Shown: positions 1 through 7,708 of the stretch, piece by piece
How the letters are laid out: every line of letters begins with the position of its first letter
How positions within the stretch are numbered: the stretch's first letter is position 1
Assembly: GCF_009600885.1 (NCBI RefSeq)
Contig: NZ_VCLA01000160.1
Coordinates: 1 to 34,665, forward strand
DNA from: Streptomyces jumonjinensis
GTDB lineage: Bacteria > Actinomycetota > Actinomycetes > Streptomycetales > Streptomycetaceae
Direction: 5' to 3'
Length of the DNA stretch: 34,665 bases
The notes under the pieces: model-generated
Database searches by the model: none
Told to the model about the DNA's origin: nothing
Seen by the model: the letters and a program-made list of their open reading frames with translations, nothing else
Translations under genes and position numbers: made by a program

Positions 1-853
1 TGCCGACCTTCGCCGCCTTGCGGCCCGTCCGGTAGTCGCGCAGCCGCCAGTCGCGCTCGCGCGCGTGCCTGCGGAGCTTGCTGTCCGGATTGATCGCGTA
101 GGGGTGTCCCACCAGCGACAGCATCGGGATGTCGTTGTGCGAATCGCTGTACGCCGCGCAGCGCGCCAGTTCGAGGCCCTCCGCCGCGGCGAGCGCGCGC
201 ACCGCCTCCGCCTTCGCCGGGCCGTGCAGCGGCTCGCCCACCAGCCGGCCCGTGTAGACGCCGTCCACGGACTCGGCGACCGTCCCCAGCGCGCCGGTCA
301 GGCCCAGTCTGCGGGCGATGATCGTCGCGGTCTCCACCGGGGCCGCCGTCACCAGCCACACCTTCTGGCCCGCGTCCAGATGGGCCTGGGCCAGCGCCCG
401 GGTGCCCGGCCAGATGCGGTCGGCCATGTACTCGTCGTAGATCTCCTCGCCGATGCTCATCAGCTCGGAGACCCGGTGGCCCTTGACGATGGAGAGCGCG
501 GATTCGCGCACGTCCTGCATGTGCTCCGGGTCTTCGACGCCCGCGAGCCGGAACCAGGTCTGCTGCCAGGCGAATCTCGCCAGCTCGTTGCGGTGGAAGA
601 ACTTCCGCTTGTACAGGCCGCGCCCGAAGTGGAAGAGCGCGGCGCCCTGCATGACGGTGTTGTCGAGGTCGAAGAAGGCGGCGGCCCGGTCGTCCCCCTC
701 CACGGGGAACTGCGGCTCGGCGGCCTCCTCTGCGGCGGCCTCTTCGAGCTGCTGTGACGTCTTGCGCGCTGCCTCGGCTGCGGCCTCGCCCGCCAGGACG
801 CTCCGTGCGGTGGCGGAGCGCCTACGGGGGGTGAGCCATCCCAGTGCGGCCAT
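1..853 (-). CDS. HAD-IB family hydrolase (phosphoserine phosphatase-like), C-terminus cut by window edge
   Basis: Read on the minus strand from ATG at 853; open to base 1, so at least 284 residues are present and the stop lies outside. Residues 1-55 are an Ala/Glu-rich N-terminal extension. HAD motif I is AAFFDLDNTV with the nucleophile Asp62 and Asp64; the V-x-L-V-T-A-A region corresponds to motif II and AAYSDSHNDIPML to motif IV, whose Asp residues bind Mg2+. The helical cap between motifs I and II is typical of subclass IB (SerB/CicA-like). Such enzymes hydrolyse phosphomonoesters, but the substrate here cannot be deduced. It is divergent from the glutaredoxin-like gene starting at 1001. 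Family assignment is firm, the physiological role is not known. Confidence 0.88.
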   Translation of the reverse strand, partial: MAALGWLTPRRRSATARSVLAGEAAAEAARKTSQQLEEAAAEEAAEPQFPVEGDDRAAAFFDLDNTVMQGAALFHFGRGLYKRKFFHRNELARFAWQQTWFRLAGVEDPEHMQDVRESALSIVKGHRVSELMSIGEEIYDEYMADRIWPGTRALAQAHLDAGQKVWLVTAAPVETATIIARRLGLTGALGTVAESVDGVYTGRLVGEPLHGPAKAEAVRALAAAEGLELARCAAYSDSHNDIPMLSLVGHPYAINPDSKLRRHARERDWRLRDYRTGRKAAKVG

Positions 854-1000
854 GTGGCGAGCATAGCCAGTCTGTTCGGTACTTCCCGACCCGCCGGGAT
901 ACGGGGCGGTCAACTTCACACGACCCGGCCGCCGGATCCCGCCGTACGGCCGGGGGGCGGCGCGGCGCCGGGGGAGGCCGCCGGGCGGAGAATGGGCGGC

Positions 1001-1276
1001 ATGAGTTTTCTGTTGCGGCGTACGAAGAAGAAGCCCGGCGACCGTCTGGTGACGCTGATCGGGAAGCCGGGGTGTCATCTGTGCGACGACGCGCGGACCG
1101 TGGTGGCGGAGGTGTGCGCGCAGACCGGGGTGCGCTGGGAGGAGAAGGACATCACCGGGGACGAGGCCCTGCACCGGGAGTACTGGGAGCAGATTCCCGT
1201 GGTGCTGGTCGACGGGGAGCAGCACACCTTCTGGCGGGTGGATCCGGGGCGGCTGCGGCGCGCGCTGGAGGGGTGA
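1001..1276 (+). CDS. Glutaredoxin-like (thioredoxin-fold) small protein
   Basis: A 91-residue cytoplasmic protein with the redox motif C-H-L-C at Cys25/Cys28, then an alternating beta/alpha pattern and the cis-Pro region E-Q-I-P-V-V-L-V-D-G that packs against the active site in the thioredoxin fold. It fits the glutaredoxin-like family annotated as glutaredoxin family protein or DUF836. ATG 1001 is preferred over ATG 992 because GGAG at 987-990 lies 10 bases from 1001 but only one base from 992. Its probable role is thiol-disulfide exchange; the reductant (mycothiol or thioredoxin system in actinobacteria) is inferred. Its stop codon lies inside the first unit of a 33-bp tandem repeat. Confidence 0.85.
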   Translation: MSFLLRRTKKKPGDRLVTLIGKPGCHLCDDARTVVAEVCAQTGVRWEEKDITGDEALHREYWEQIPVVLVDGEQHTFWRVDPGRLRRALEG

Positions 1277-1380
1277 GCCTGGGTGGCCGGCGTGTTCCGG
1301 GCGGGGTGAGCCGGGGCGGCGGCGGCGCGCTCGGAGAGGTGAGCCTGGGCGGCCGGGGTGCGCCCTCGGAGGGGTGAGCG
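1272..1380. repeat. About 33-bp imperfect tandem repeat downstream of the glutaredoxin-like gene
   Basis: The core GGTGAGCC or GGTGAGCG recurs at 1272, 1305, 1338 and 1373, a period of 33, 33 and 35 bases, with the intervening G/C-rich sequence (variants of TGGGCGGCCGGGGTGCGC) partly conserved. The first unit overlaps the stop codon of the preceding gene. It looks like a local minisatellite; no function can be assigned. Confidence 0.7.
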
Positions 1381-1734
1381 GCGTACGGGGGAGCGGCCGG
1401 GCGCGGCGCGGTCGGCGGCCGGCGGGGTGCTCGCCCGGCCGGGGTCGCGTTGTCATGGCCCTATCGGGATTCCAGGGCGAGAGGGCAGAGTGGAGCCGTC
1501 TCGGGGGCGTATACGTGAGGAGTGTGTACGGCTTTGCCCCCTTCGCGGCTCGAACGGTCTGGCGAGGTTCGCGGTTCCATGTTTACGGGATCGGAGCGCG
1601 TGACCCCGATCACTTTGCTCGGACAAAACGGACACCATCTTTGTGCACGCGTTCACAAAGACATAGCCTGCATTCGACGGGGCGGTCTTGGAGCACACGG
1701 CCGCCTAGAGCCCCGCTCATCCCGCAGGAGCACC
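1277..1734 (+). other. 458-base intergenic leader upstream of rex
   Basis: No convincing gene lies here. The first 100 bases hold the 33-bp tandem repeat; 1440-1630 is unique sequence with a short inverted repeat GATCGG/CCGATC (1590-1612); the Rex operator and a probable promoter lie at 1641-1669; the remaining roughly 65 bases are the rex leader, ending in the ribosome-binding site AGGAG at 1726-1730. Confidence 0.6.
1641..1669 (+). promoter_or_regulatory. Rex operator (ROP) overlapping the probable rex-hem promoter
   Basis: Positions 1641-1658 read TTGTGCACGCGTTCACAA, a near-perfect palindrome that differs at one half-site base from the consensus TTGTGAACGCGTTCACAA of the Rex redox repressor. 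A plausible housekeeping promoter overlaps it: -35 TTGTGC at 1641-1646, a 17-base spacer and -10 TAGCCT at 1664-1669. Rex bound here would block RNA polymerase and be released when NADH rises. Autoregulation of rex-hemACD is known in Streptomyces coelicolor; the exact promoter hexamers are my inference. Confidence 0.9.
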
Positions 1735-2460
1735 GTGGCAACTGGCCGAAATCACCGACCGGCGACCCGTAGCCGAGGAATCCCCGAGGCCACCGTCGCC
1801 CGGCTTCCGCTGTACCTGCGGGCGCTGACCGCTCTCTCCGAGCGTTCCGTGCCCACGGTCTCCTCCGAAGAGCTGGCGGCGGCGGCCGGAGTCAATTCCG
1901 CGAAGCTGCGCAAGGATTTCTCGTACCTCGGTTCGTACGGCACGCGGGGTGTCGGCTACGACGTCGAATATCTCGTCTACCAGATCTCCCGTGAACTGGG
2001 GCTCACCCAGGACTGGCCCGTGGTGATCGTCGGCATCGGAAACCTCGGCGCGGCCCTCGCCAACTACGGCGGGTTCGCCTCCCGTGGCTTCCGGGTCGCC
2101 GCCCTCATCGACGCCGACCCGGCGATGGCCGGAAAGCCGGTCGCCGGGATCGCGGTCCAGCACACCGATGAGCTGGAGAGGATCATCAGCGACAACGGTG
2201 TGTCGATCGGCGTCATCGCCACGCCCGCCGGCGCGGCGCAGCAGGTCTGCGAGCGGCTGGTCGCCGCCGGTGTGACCTCCATCCTGAACTTCGCGCCCAC
2301 CGTGCTCTCGGTGCCGGACGGCGTCGATGTGCGCAAGGTGGATCTCTCGATCGAACTCCAGATCCTCGCCTTCCACGAGCAGCGGAAGGCCGGCGAGGAG
2401 GCCGAGGCGTCGGCCCGGAAGGGACCGGACGGGGACATGCCCGCCGTGATGCCGGCATGA
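1735..2460 (+). CDS. rex: Redox-sensing transcriptional repressor Rex
   Basis: A 241-residue protein read from GTG 1735, supported by AGGAG at 1726-1730 and by the familiar N-terminus (ATGRNHRPATRSRG after the start). The open frame continues upstream to 1522, but that part looks non-coding and includes the operator. Residues about 10-85 form the winged helix (P-E-A-T-V-A-R-L-P-L-Y-L, then S-A-K-L-R-K-D-F-S-Y-L-G) and the remainder is a Rossmann domain with G-I-G-N-L-G-A-A-L for NAD(H). Rex senses the NADH/NAD+ ratio and represses respiratory and haem genes. Its stop overlaps the hemA start (ATGA at 2457-2460), so it is translationally coupled to haem synthesis and probably controls itself through the operator at 1641-1658. 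Confidence 0.98.
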   Translation: MATGRNHRPATRSRGIPEATVARLPLYLRALTALSERSVPTVSSEELAAAAGVNSAKLRKDFSYLGSYGTRGVGYDVEYLVYQISRELGLTQDWPVVIVGIGNLGAALANYGGFASRGFRVAALIDADPAMAGKPVAGIAVQHTDELERIISDNGVSIGVIATPAGAAQQVCERLVAAGVTSILNFAPTVLSVPDGVDVRKVDLSIELQILAFHEQRKAGEEAEASARKGPDGDMPAVMPA

Positions 2461-4190
2461 GCCTTCTGGTCGTCGGACTGAGTCATCGCAGCGCGCCGGT
2501 GAGCGTGCTGGAGCGGGCCTCGCTCTCCGCCGAGGCGCAGGCCACGCTGCTCACGGACACGCTGGCCGCCGAGCCCGCCGCCGAGGCGGCGGTGCTCGCC
2601 ACCTGCAACCGCATCGAGCTGTACGCGGACGTGGAGAAGTTCCACGCGGGCGTCGCCGAGCTGTCCACTCTGCTCGCCCAGCACAGCGGGGTGGGTCTTG
2701 AGGAGCTGACTCCCTATCTCTATGTCCACTACGAGGACCGGGCCGTCCACCATCTCTTCTCGGTGGCCTGCGGTCTCGACTCCATGGTGGTCGGTGAGGG
2801 GCAGATCCTCGGCCAGATCAAGGACGCCCTGGCGCGCGGGCAGCATCTGCACACCGCCGGGCGGCTGATCAACGGTCTCTTCCAGCAGGCCCTGCGCGTC
2901 GGCAAGCGCGCCCACAGCGAGACCGGGATCGACCGGGCCGGGCAGTCGCTCGTCACCTTCGGTCTGGAGCAGCTCGCCGAGGGCGCGGAGGTCGAGAAGT
3001 GGGCCGCCGGAAAGCGGGTGCTGGTGATCGGCGCGGGGTCGATGTCCTCGCTCGCCGCCACGACGCTGGCCCGGCTCGGCGTGGGCGAGCTGGTCATCGC
3101 CAACCGGACCCTGGACCGGGCGACCCGGCTGGCGTCCGTGCTCGGCGGTTCCGGGGGGCCTGGCGGTTCCGGCGGTCCTGGCGGGGTGAGCGCCCGCGCG
3201 GTGCCCATGGCGTCGGTCGCCGACGAGCTGAGCCGTGCCGACGCGGTGGTCTCCTGCACCGGGGCGACCGGTCTGGTGCTGACCGCCGACGCGGTCGCGG
3301 CGGCGCTGGCGGAGTCGTCCGCCGGACAGCTGTCCGAGGACGGGGCCGGGGCCGGGGACGGTTCCGGTGCCGGGGCCTCCGGCGCAGCGGATCTGCGGGC
3401 TCCGGACGGCAGCCTGGTGGCGCGGCTGGCGGCCACGGCCTCGCGGGACGGCCGGGTCCACGACCGTTCGGCCGGGGTGACCGAGCCGTTCGCGGAGCGG
3501 GAAGCCGTGAGCGACGGAGCCGTGAACGGCGGAACCGGCGACGGAGCCGACGGCGGCTGCCCCGCCGGGCTCGACGAGCCGCACTCCGCCGAGGCGCTCG
3601 CCCAGCACGGCGCATGGCTGGAGAACGCCTCCCGCCCCCTGCGCACCGCCGCCGTCGTGCCCGCCGCCGGCGGGCCCGTACGCATGGCGCTGCTCGATCT
3701 CGCCATGCCGCGCGACATCGACCACGCCGTGCACCGCATCCCCGGTGCCCGGCTCGTCGACATCGAGTCGCTCGCGGAGGCTTCCGCCGACGCGCCCATG
3801 GCCGCCGACGTGGACCAGGTGCGCCGGATCGTCTCCGACGAGGTGGCCGCCTTCGGAGCGGCCCAGCGCGCCGCCCACATCACCCCGACCGTGGTCGCCC
3901 TGCGCGCCATGGCCGCCGATGTCGTCGCCGGTGAGATCGCCCGGCTCGAAGGGCGCCTGCCCGCGCTCGACGAGAAGCAGCGCGCCGAGATCAGTCAGAC
4001 CGTCCGCCGTGTGGTCGACAAGCTGCTTCATGCGCCTACCGTGCGGGTGAAGCAGCTTGCGAGCGAGCCCGGTGGCGCCGGGTACGCCGACGCGCTGCGG
4101 ACTCTCTTCGACCTCGCCCCGGAGACGGTCGCCTCCGTCAGCCGGGCCGACCTGAATGACGCAGACGTCAAGAACCGAGGGCTGGTATGA
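2457..4190 (+). CDS. hemA: Glutamyl-tRNA reductase
   Basis: This 577-residue enzyme reduces glutamyl-tRNA(Glu) to glutamate-1-semialdehyde with NADPH, the committed step of C5-pathway haem synthesis. Visible are the N-terminal V-G-L-S-H-R-S-A-P, the nucleophilic Cys50 in A-T-C-N-R-I-E-L-Y, V-V-G-E-G-Q-I-L-G-Q (111-120), the NADPH-binding V-I-G-A-G-S-M (190-196) and a C-terminal helical dimerisation domain. It is about 150 residues longer than the roughly 420 of typical bacterial HemA; the excess is a low-complexity Gly/Ala/Ser/Asp-rich insert at about residues 288-395, plus a small GGSGGPGG repeat at 230-243, both in the NADPH domain. It starts within the rex stop (ATGA) and ends within the hemC start (ATGA). 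Confidence 0.97.
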   Translation: MSLLVVGLSHRSAPVSVLERASLSAEAQATLLTDTLAAEPAAEAAVLATCNRIELYADVEKFHAGVAELSTLLAQHSGVGLEELTPYLYVHYEDRAVHHLFSVACGLDSMVVGEGQILGQIKDALARGQHLHTAGRLINGLFQQALRVGKRAHSETGIDRAGQSLVTFGLEQLAEGAEVEKWAAGKRVLVIGAGSMSSLAATTLARLGVGELVIANRTLDRATRLASVLGGSGGPGGSGGPGGVSARAVPMASVADELSRADAVVSCTGATGLVLTADAVAAALAESSAGQLSEDGAGAGDGSGAGASGAADLRAPDGSLVARLAATASRDGRVHDRSAGVTEPFAEREAVSDGAVNGGTGDGADGGCPAGLDEPHSAEALAQHGAWLENASRPLRTAAVVPAAGGPVRMALLDLAMPRDIDHAVHRIPGARLVDIESLAEASADAPMAADVDQVRRIVSDEVAAFGAAQRAAHITPTVVALRAMAADVVAGEIARLEGRLPALDEKQRAEISQTVRRVVDKLLHAPTVRVKQLASEPGGAGYADALRTLFDLAPETVASVSRADLNDADVKNRGLV

Positions 4191-5146
4191 CCCAGAGAGC
4201 ATTGAGACTGGGGACCAGGCGCAGCACGCTCGCCATGGCCCAGTCCGGGCAAGTGGCTCAGGCGGTGCGCGAGCTGACCGGCCGCCCCGTCGAGCTCGTC
4301 GAGATCACCACGTACGGAGACACCTCCCGTGAGCATCTCGCGCAGATCGGCGGCACGGGTGTGTTCGTCGCCGCGCTGCGGGAGGCGCTGCTGCGCGGTG
4401 AGGTCGATTTCGCCGTTCACTCGCTGAAGGACCTTCCCACCGCCCAGCCCGAGGAGCTTCTGCTGGCGGCCGTGCCGCCGCGCGAGGACCCCCGGGACGT
4501 GCTGGTGGCCCGGGACGGGCTGACCTTCGACGGGCTGCCGGACGGCGCTCGCGTCGGCACCGGCTCGCCGCGCAGGATGGCGCAGCTGAACGCGTACGCC
4601 CGTGCGCACGGGCGGCGCATAGAGACCGTGCCGATCCGGGGCAATATCGACACCCGGATCGGATATGTACGGAGCGGGGAGCTCGACGCGGTGGTACTCG
4701 CCGCCGCCGGGCTCAACCGCATCGGCAGGACGGATGAGGTGACCGACTTCCTGTCGGTCGACTCCGTGCTGCCCGCCCCCGGCCAGGGGGCACTGGCGAT
4801 CGAGTGCGCTGCGGATAACGCAGCTCTCGCCGCCGTGCTCGGAGAGCTCGACGACCCGCGAACCCGGGCCGCCGTGACCGCCGAGCGTTCCCTGCTCGCC
4901 GCCCTGGAGGCCGGCTGCAGCGCACCTGTTGGTGCGCTCGCCGACCTGTTGGGCGATGAGGAGGCTGTCACTGAAATGCGCCTGCGCGGCGTCGTCGGCA
5001 CCACCGACGGCTCGACGCTGGTGCAGCTGTCCACCACCGGTCCCGTACCCACGTCGCACGGCGACGCCATCGCGCTCGGTCGCGAACTCGCGTCCGAGAT
5101 GCTCGCCAAGGGTGCGGCCGGTCTTATGGGGGAGCGAGCACATTGA
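4187..5146 (+). CDS. hemC: Porphobilinogen deaminase (hydroxymethylbilane synthase)
   Basis: A 319-residue enzyme that condenses four porphobilinogen molecules into hydroxymethylbilane. Family signatures include R-L-G-T-R-R-S-T-L-A (7-16), the substrate loop D-F-A-V-H-S-L-K-D-L-P-T (74-85), R-G-N-I-D-T-R and the dipyrromethane-cofactor cysteine Cys244 in L-E-A-G-C-S-A-P-V-G. Length and domain order are normal. The ATG at 4187 overlaps the hemA stop by four bases, and the hemC stop overlaps the hemD TTG start, so rex-hemA-hemC-hemD should be one translationally coupled transcript. Confidence 0.97.
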   Translation: MTQRALRLGTRRSTLAMAQSGQVAQAVRELTGRPVELVEITTYGDTSREHLAQIGGTGVFVAALREALLRGEVDFAVHSLKDLPTAQPEELLLAAVPPREDPRDVLVARDGLTFDGLPDGARVGTGSPRRMAQLNAYARAHGRRIETVPIRGNIDTRIGYVRSGELDAVVLAAAGLNRIGRTDEVTDFLSVDSVLPAPGQGALAIECAADNAALAAVLGELDDPRTRAAVTAERSLLAALEAGCSAPVGALADLLGDEEAVTEMRLRGVVGTTDGSTLVQLSTTGPVPTSHGDAIALGRELASEMLAKGAAGLMGERAH

Positions 5147-6801
5147 GCCCCACCACCAACCCGTCCTCGGCGTACTCGGCACACGGGCATGTCACTTTCC
5201 TCGGCGCCGGTCCCGGCGATCCCGGACTGCTGACTCTGCGCGCTGTCGAGGCACTCGCGGGAGCCGATGTACTGATCGCCGAGCCGGATGTGCTCGACGT
5301 GGTACGCGGCCATGCGCGGGCGAGCGTCAGCACGCCTGAGCCGACGGTTGCTGACGATGCGTCAACAGCCGCCGGAATCCCCGTACTCAGGGATGCGGTC
5401 AATCTTGTCATGGAGGCCGCGCGGGGCGGCAAGCGGGTCGTCCGTGCGGTTGCCGGGGATCCGGGCCTGGACGCGGACGCGGGGCACGAGATGCTGGCGT
5501 GCGCCGCCGAGGGGATTCCCTTCGAGGTCGTGCCCGGCATCGCCGCCGCCGTCGGCGTGCCCGCGTACGCCGGGGTGCCGCTGCGGGACGCGCAGGGCAC
5601 GGACGTACGGTTCGTGGACGCCCGCACCGCGAGCGAGCGGTGCTGGACCGAGGTCGGCGCGAGCGACGGCACCGTCGTCGTCTCCACCACCCTGGACGCG
5701 GTCGCCGCCGCGGCGAGCGAGCTGGTGGCCTCGGGCCGTAAGCCTGACACGCCGCTGACCGTCACCGTCGCCGGCACCACCACCCGGCAGCGGACCTGGA
5801 CCGCGACCCTCGGGTCGATCGGGCAGACGCTGAAGCAGGCGAAGGTGCTGCCGGCGCCGGACGGGCACCGGCCGGTCATAGCGGTGGTCGGGGAGCGCAG
5901 CTCCGCCGCCCAGCGCGATCAGCTCGCCTGGTTCGAGTCCAAGCCGCTCTTCGGCTGGAAGGTGCTGGTGCCGAGGACCAAGGAGCAGGCCGCGTCGCTC
6001 TCCGACCAGCTGCGGTCCTATGGCGCGGTCCCGCATGAGGTCCCGACCATCGCGGTCGAGCCGCCGCGCACTCCGCAGCAGATGGAGCGGGCCGTCAAGG
6101 GCCTGGTCACCGGGCGGTACGAGTGGATCGCCTTCACCTCGGTGAACGCGGTCAAGGCGGTGCGGGAGAAGTTCGAGGAGTACGGGCTCGACGCGCGCGC
6201 CTTCGCCGGGATCAAGGTCGCGGCGGTGGGCGAGCAGACCGCGCGCTCGCTGATCGAGTTCGGTGTGAAGCCCGATCTGGTGCCGAGCGGGGAGCAGTCC
6301 GCCGCCGGGCTGCTGGAGGACTGGCCGCCGTACGACCCCGTCTTCGACCCGATCGACCGGGTGTTTCTGCCGCGTGCCGACATCGCGACCGAGACGCTGG
6401 TCGCGGGGCTGATCGAGCTGGGCTGGGAGGTGGACGACGTCACCGCGTACCGGACGGTGCGGGCGTCGCCGCCGCCGGCCGAGACCCGTGAGGCGATCAA
6501 GGGCGGCGGGTTCGACGCCGTGCTCTTCACCTCGTCGTCCACCGTGCGGAATCTGGTGGGGATCGCGGGGAAGCCGCACAACGTGACCGTGATCGCCTGC
6601 ATCGGGCCCGCCACCGCGAAGACGGCGGAGGAGCACGGGCTGCGGGTGGACGTGCTGTCGCCGGAGCCTTCGGTGCACCGGCTCGCCGAGGCGCTCGCGG
6701 AGTTCGGCGCGAAGCGCCGGGAGGCGGCGCGGGAGGCGGGCGAGCATGTGCTGAGGCCGTCGGAGCGGCGGCCTGGCGGCAGGCGGCGCCGTACCACCTG
6801 A
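5143..6801 (+). CDS. hemD: Uroporphyrinogen-III synthase fused to a degenerate SUMT-like domain
   Basis: A 552-residue protein starting at TTG 5143, which overlaps the hemC stop (TTGA). Residues about 10-245 resemble a tetrapyrrole methylase, with the N-terminal V-T-F-L-G-A-G-P-G-D-P-G-L-L-T-L-R-A-V-E; residues about 265-530 are the HEM4 domain that closes hydroxymethylbilane to uroporphyrinogen III, including W-I-A-F-T-S-V-N-A-V and F-T-S-S-S-T-V-R-N-L. The methylase half lacks the usual Y-D-R-L-V segment, and where active SUMTs have a G-G-D-P-F-I-F-G-R-G-G-E-type loop it reads A-V-A-G-D-P-G-L-D-A-D-A-G. The synthase half is confidently active; SUMT activity is doubtful. A terminator follows at 6816. 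Confidence 0.95.
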   Translation: MSPTTNPSSAYSAHGHVTFLGAGPGDPGLLTLRAVEALAGADVLIAEPDVLDVVRGHARASVSTPEPTVADDASTAAGIPVLRDAVNLVMEAARGGKRVVRAVAGDPGLDADAGHEMLACAAEGIPFEVVPGIAAAVGVPAYAGVPLRDAQGTDVRFVDARTASERCWTEVGASDGTVVVSTTLDAVAAAASELVASGRKPDTPLTVTVAGTTTRQRTWTATLGSIGQTLKQAKVLPAPDGHRPVIAVVGERSSAAQRDQLAWFESKPLFGWKVLVPRTKEQAASLSDQLRSYGAVPHEVPTIAVEPPRTPQQMERAVKGLVTGRYEWIAFTSVNAVKAVREKFEEYGLDARAFAGIKVAAVGEQTARSLIEFGVKPDLVPSGEQSAAGLLEDWPPYDPVFDPIDRVFLPRADIATETLVAGLIELGWEVDDVTAYRTVRASPPPAETREAIKGGGFDAVLFTSSSTVRNLVGIAGKPHNVTVIACIGPATAKTAEEHGLRVDVLSPEPSVHRLAEALAEFGAKRREAAREAGEHVLRPSERRPGGRRRRTT

Positions 6802-7160
6802 TAGGTGAGGGCGTGGGGCGGGGCGGGGATCTTTCCCCACCCCGCCCTTTCCCGTATCTGGGGGCGCCGGCCCCGGGGCCCTGCGCCTCAAACGCCGGCG
6901 GGGCTGGGATTCCCCCCCGTTGAGGGGCTGGGTTTACGGGGCCGGAGGGTGCGGCGTCCCGGGGCGCGGGGTCCGTCCTCAATCTCCCCCAGACTCCGTC
7001 CGGGGGGACCCCCAAGGGGCTGGAATCTGCCGCCCGCGCCGGCTGGGAGGCGGCGGGGGTCGCTTGCGTCGTCTGGGGCGGTCAAGAGACGGCGGGGGCG
7101 TTCCCGGGGCGGGTGGGAAATGCGATTGCCCGGGCAGGGGGGCGGTGGGAGGGTCCTGGG
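6802..7160. repeat. Intergenic region with dispersed Streptomyces-type GC-rich repeat
   Basis: The 359 bases between hemD and the DinB-like gene hold no credible gene. After the terminator comes the phrase GCCTCAAACGCCGGCGGGGC (about 6890) and, at 6984-7014, the hairpin-forming CTCCCCCAGACTCCGTCC followed by GGGGGGACCCCCA. I recognise both from memory as phrases recurring between genes in many Streptomyces genomes; a genome search would be needed to count copies. Its role is unknown. Confidence 0.55.
6816..6850 (+). terminator. Probable hem operon terminator
   Basis: Inverted repeat with arms at 6816-6829 (GGGCGGGGCGGGGA) and 6834-6847 (TCCCCACCCCGCCC), one mismatch and a four-base loop, followed by TTT. 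It lies just after the hemD stop. Confidence 0.8.
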
Positions 7161-7703
7161 ATGGGAAGTCTCCGTGGTGATCTGCTGATACGGCAGTTGG
7201 ACGCCGTCTGGTCGCTCTTCGAGTACCACCGGCCCGCGCTGGACGATGACGCGTGTCTCTGGGAGCCCGCCCCGGGGGCGTGGACGGTGCGCAGGGATGC
7301 GGAGGGGCGGTGGGTCGCCGACTGGGAGGTGCCCGAGCCGGAGCCGGTGCCCACTACCAGCATCGGCTGGCTCACCTGGCACATCGGGTACTGGTGGACC
7401 ACGACGCTCGGTCACTGCTTCCGGGACGGCGCCCCCGAACGGGAGGAGATCGTCTGGCCGGGGAGCGCGGAGGCCGCCGTCGGGTGGCTGGTGTCGCTGA
7501 AGGAGCAGTGGCGCGCTGAGCTGCTCGCACTCGGGGACGCGGAGCTCGATTCCACCGAGCGCACCCGGGGGCTGTCCTGGGGAGAAGGGCAGAAGCTGGT
7601 GGACATCGCCGCCTGGGCCAACTTCGAGCTGGCCAAGAACGTCTCCGAGATCGGGCTCACCCTGCACCTGCGCGGAGCGCTCGGGGACCGGGGCGTAGCG
7701 TAG
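7161..7703 (+). CDS. DinB superfamily protein
   Basis: A 180-residue cytoplasmic protein read from ATG 7161, with a G-rich ribosome-binding site (TGGGAGGG, about 7146-7153). The helical pattern L-L-I-R-Q-L-D-A-V-W-S-L-F-E-Y-H-R near the N-terminus, the W-L-T-W-H-I-G-Y-W segment (about residues 70-78, with the His expected as metal ligand) and the C-terminal W-A-N-F-E-L-A-K-N match DinB/DUF664 four-helix-bundle proteins, which in actinobacteria are often mycothiol-dependent or metal-binding enzymes. The substrate is unknown. It stops five bases before hemB, so the two are probably cotranscribed, but I see no link to porphyrin chemistry. Confidence 0.8.
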   Translation: MGSLRGDLLIRQLDAVWSLFEYHRPALDDDACLWEPAPGAWTVRRDAEGRWVADWEVPEPEPVPTTSIGWLTWHIGYWWTTTLGHCFRDGAPEREEIVWPGSAEAAVGWLVSLKEQWRAELLALGDAELDSTERTRGLSWGEGQKLVDIAAWANFELAKNVSEIGLTLHLRGALGDRGVA

Positions 7704-7708
7704 AGGCC

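Noticed and set aside
1522..1734. 71-codon N-terminal extension of rex
   Set aside because: It would translate through the Rex operator; GTG 1735 has a proper ribosome-binding site and matches the known Rex N-terminus.
2064..4202. Long minus-strand open frame opposite hemA
   Set aside because: Composition is that of a GC shadow (Gly/His/Arg/Asp-rich); hemA on the plus strand has all family motifs.
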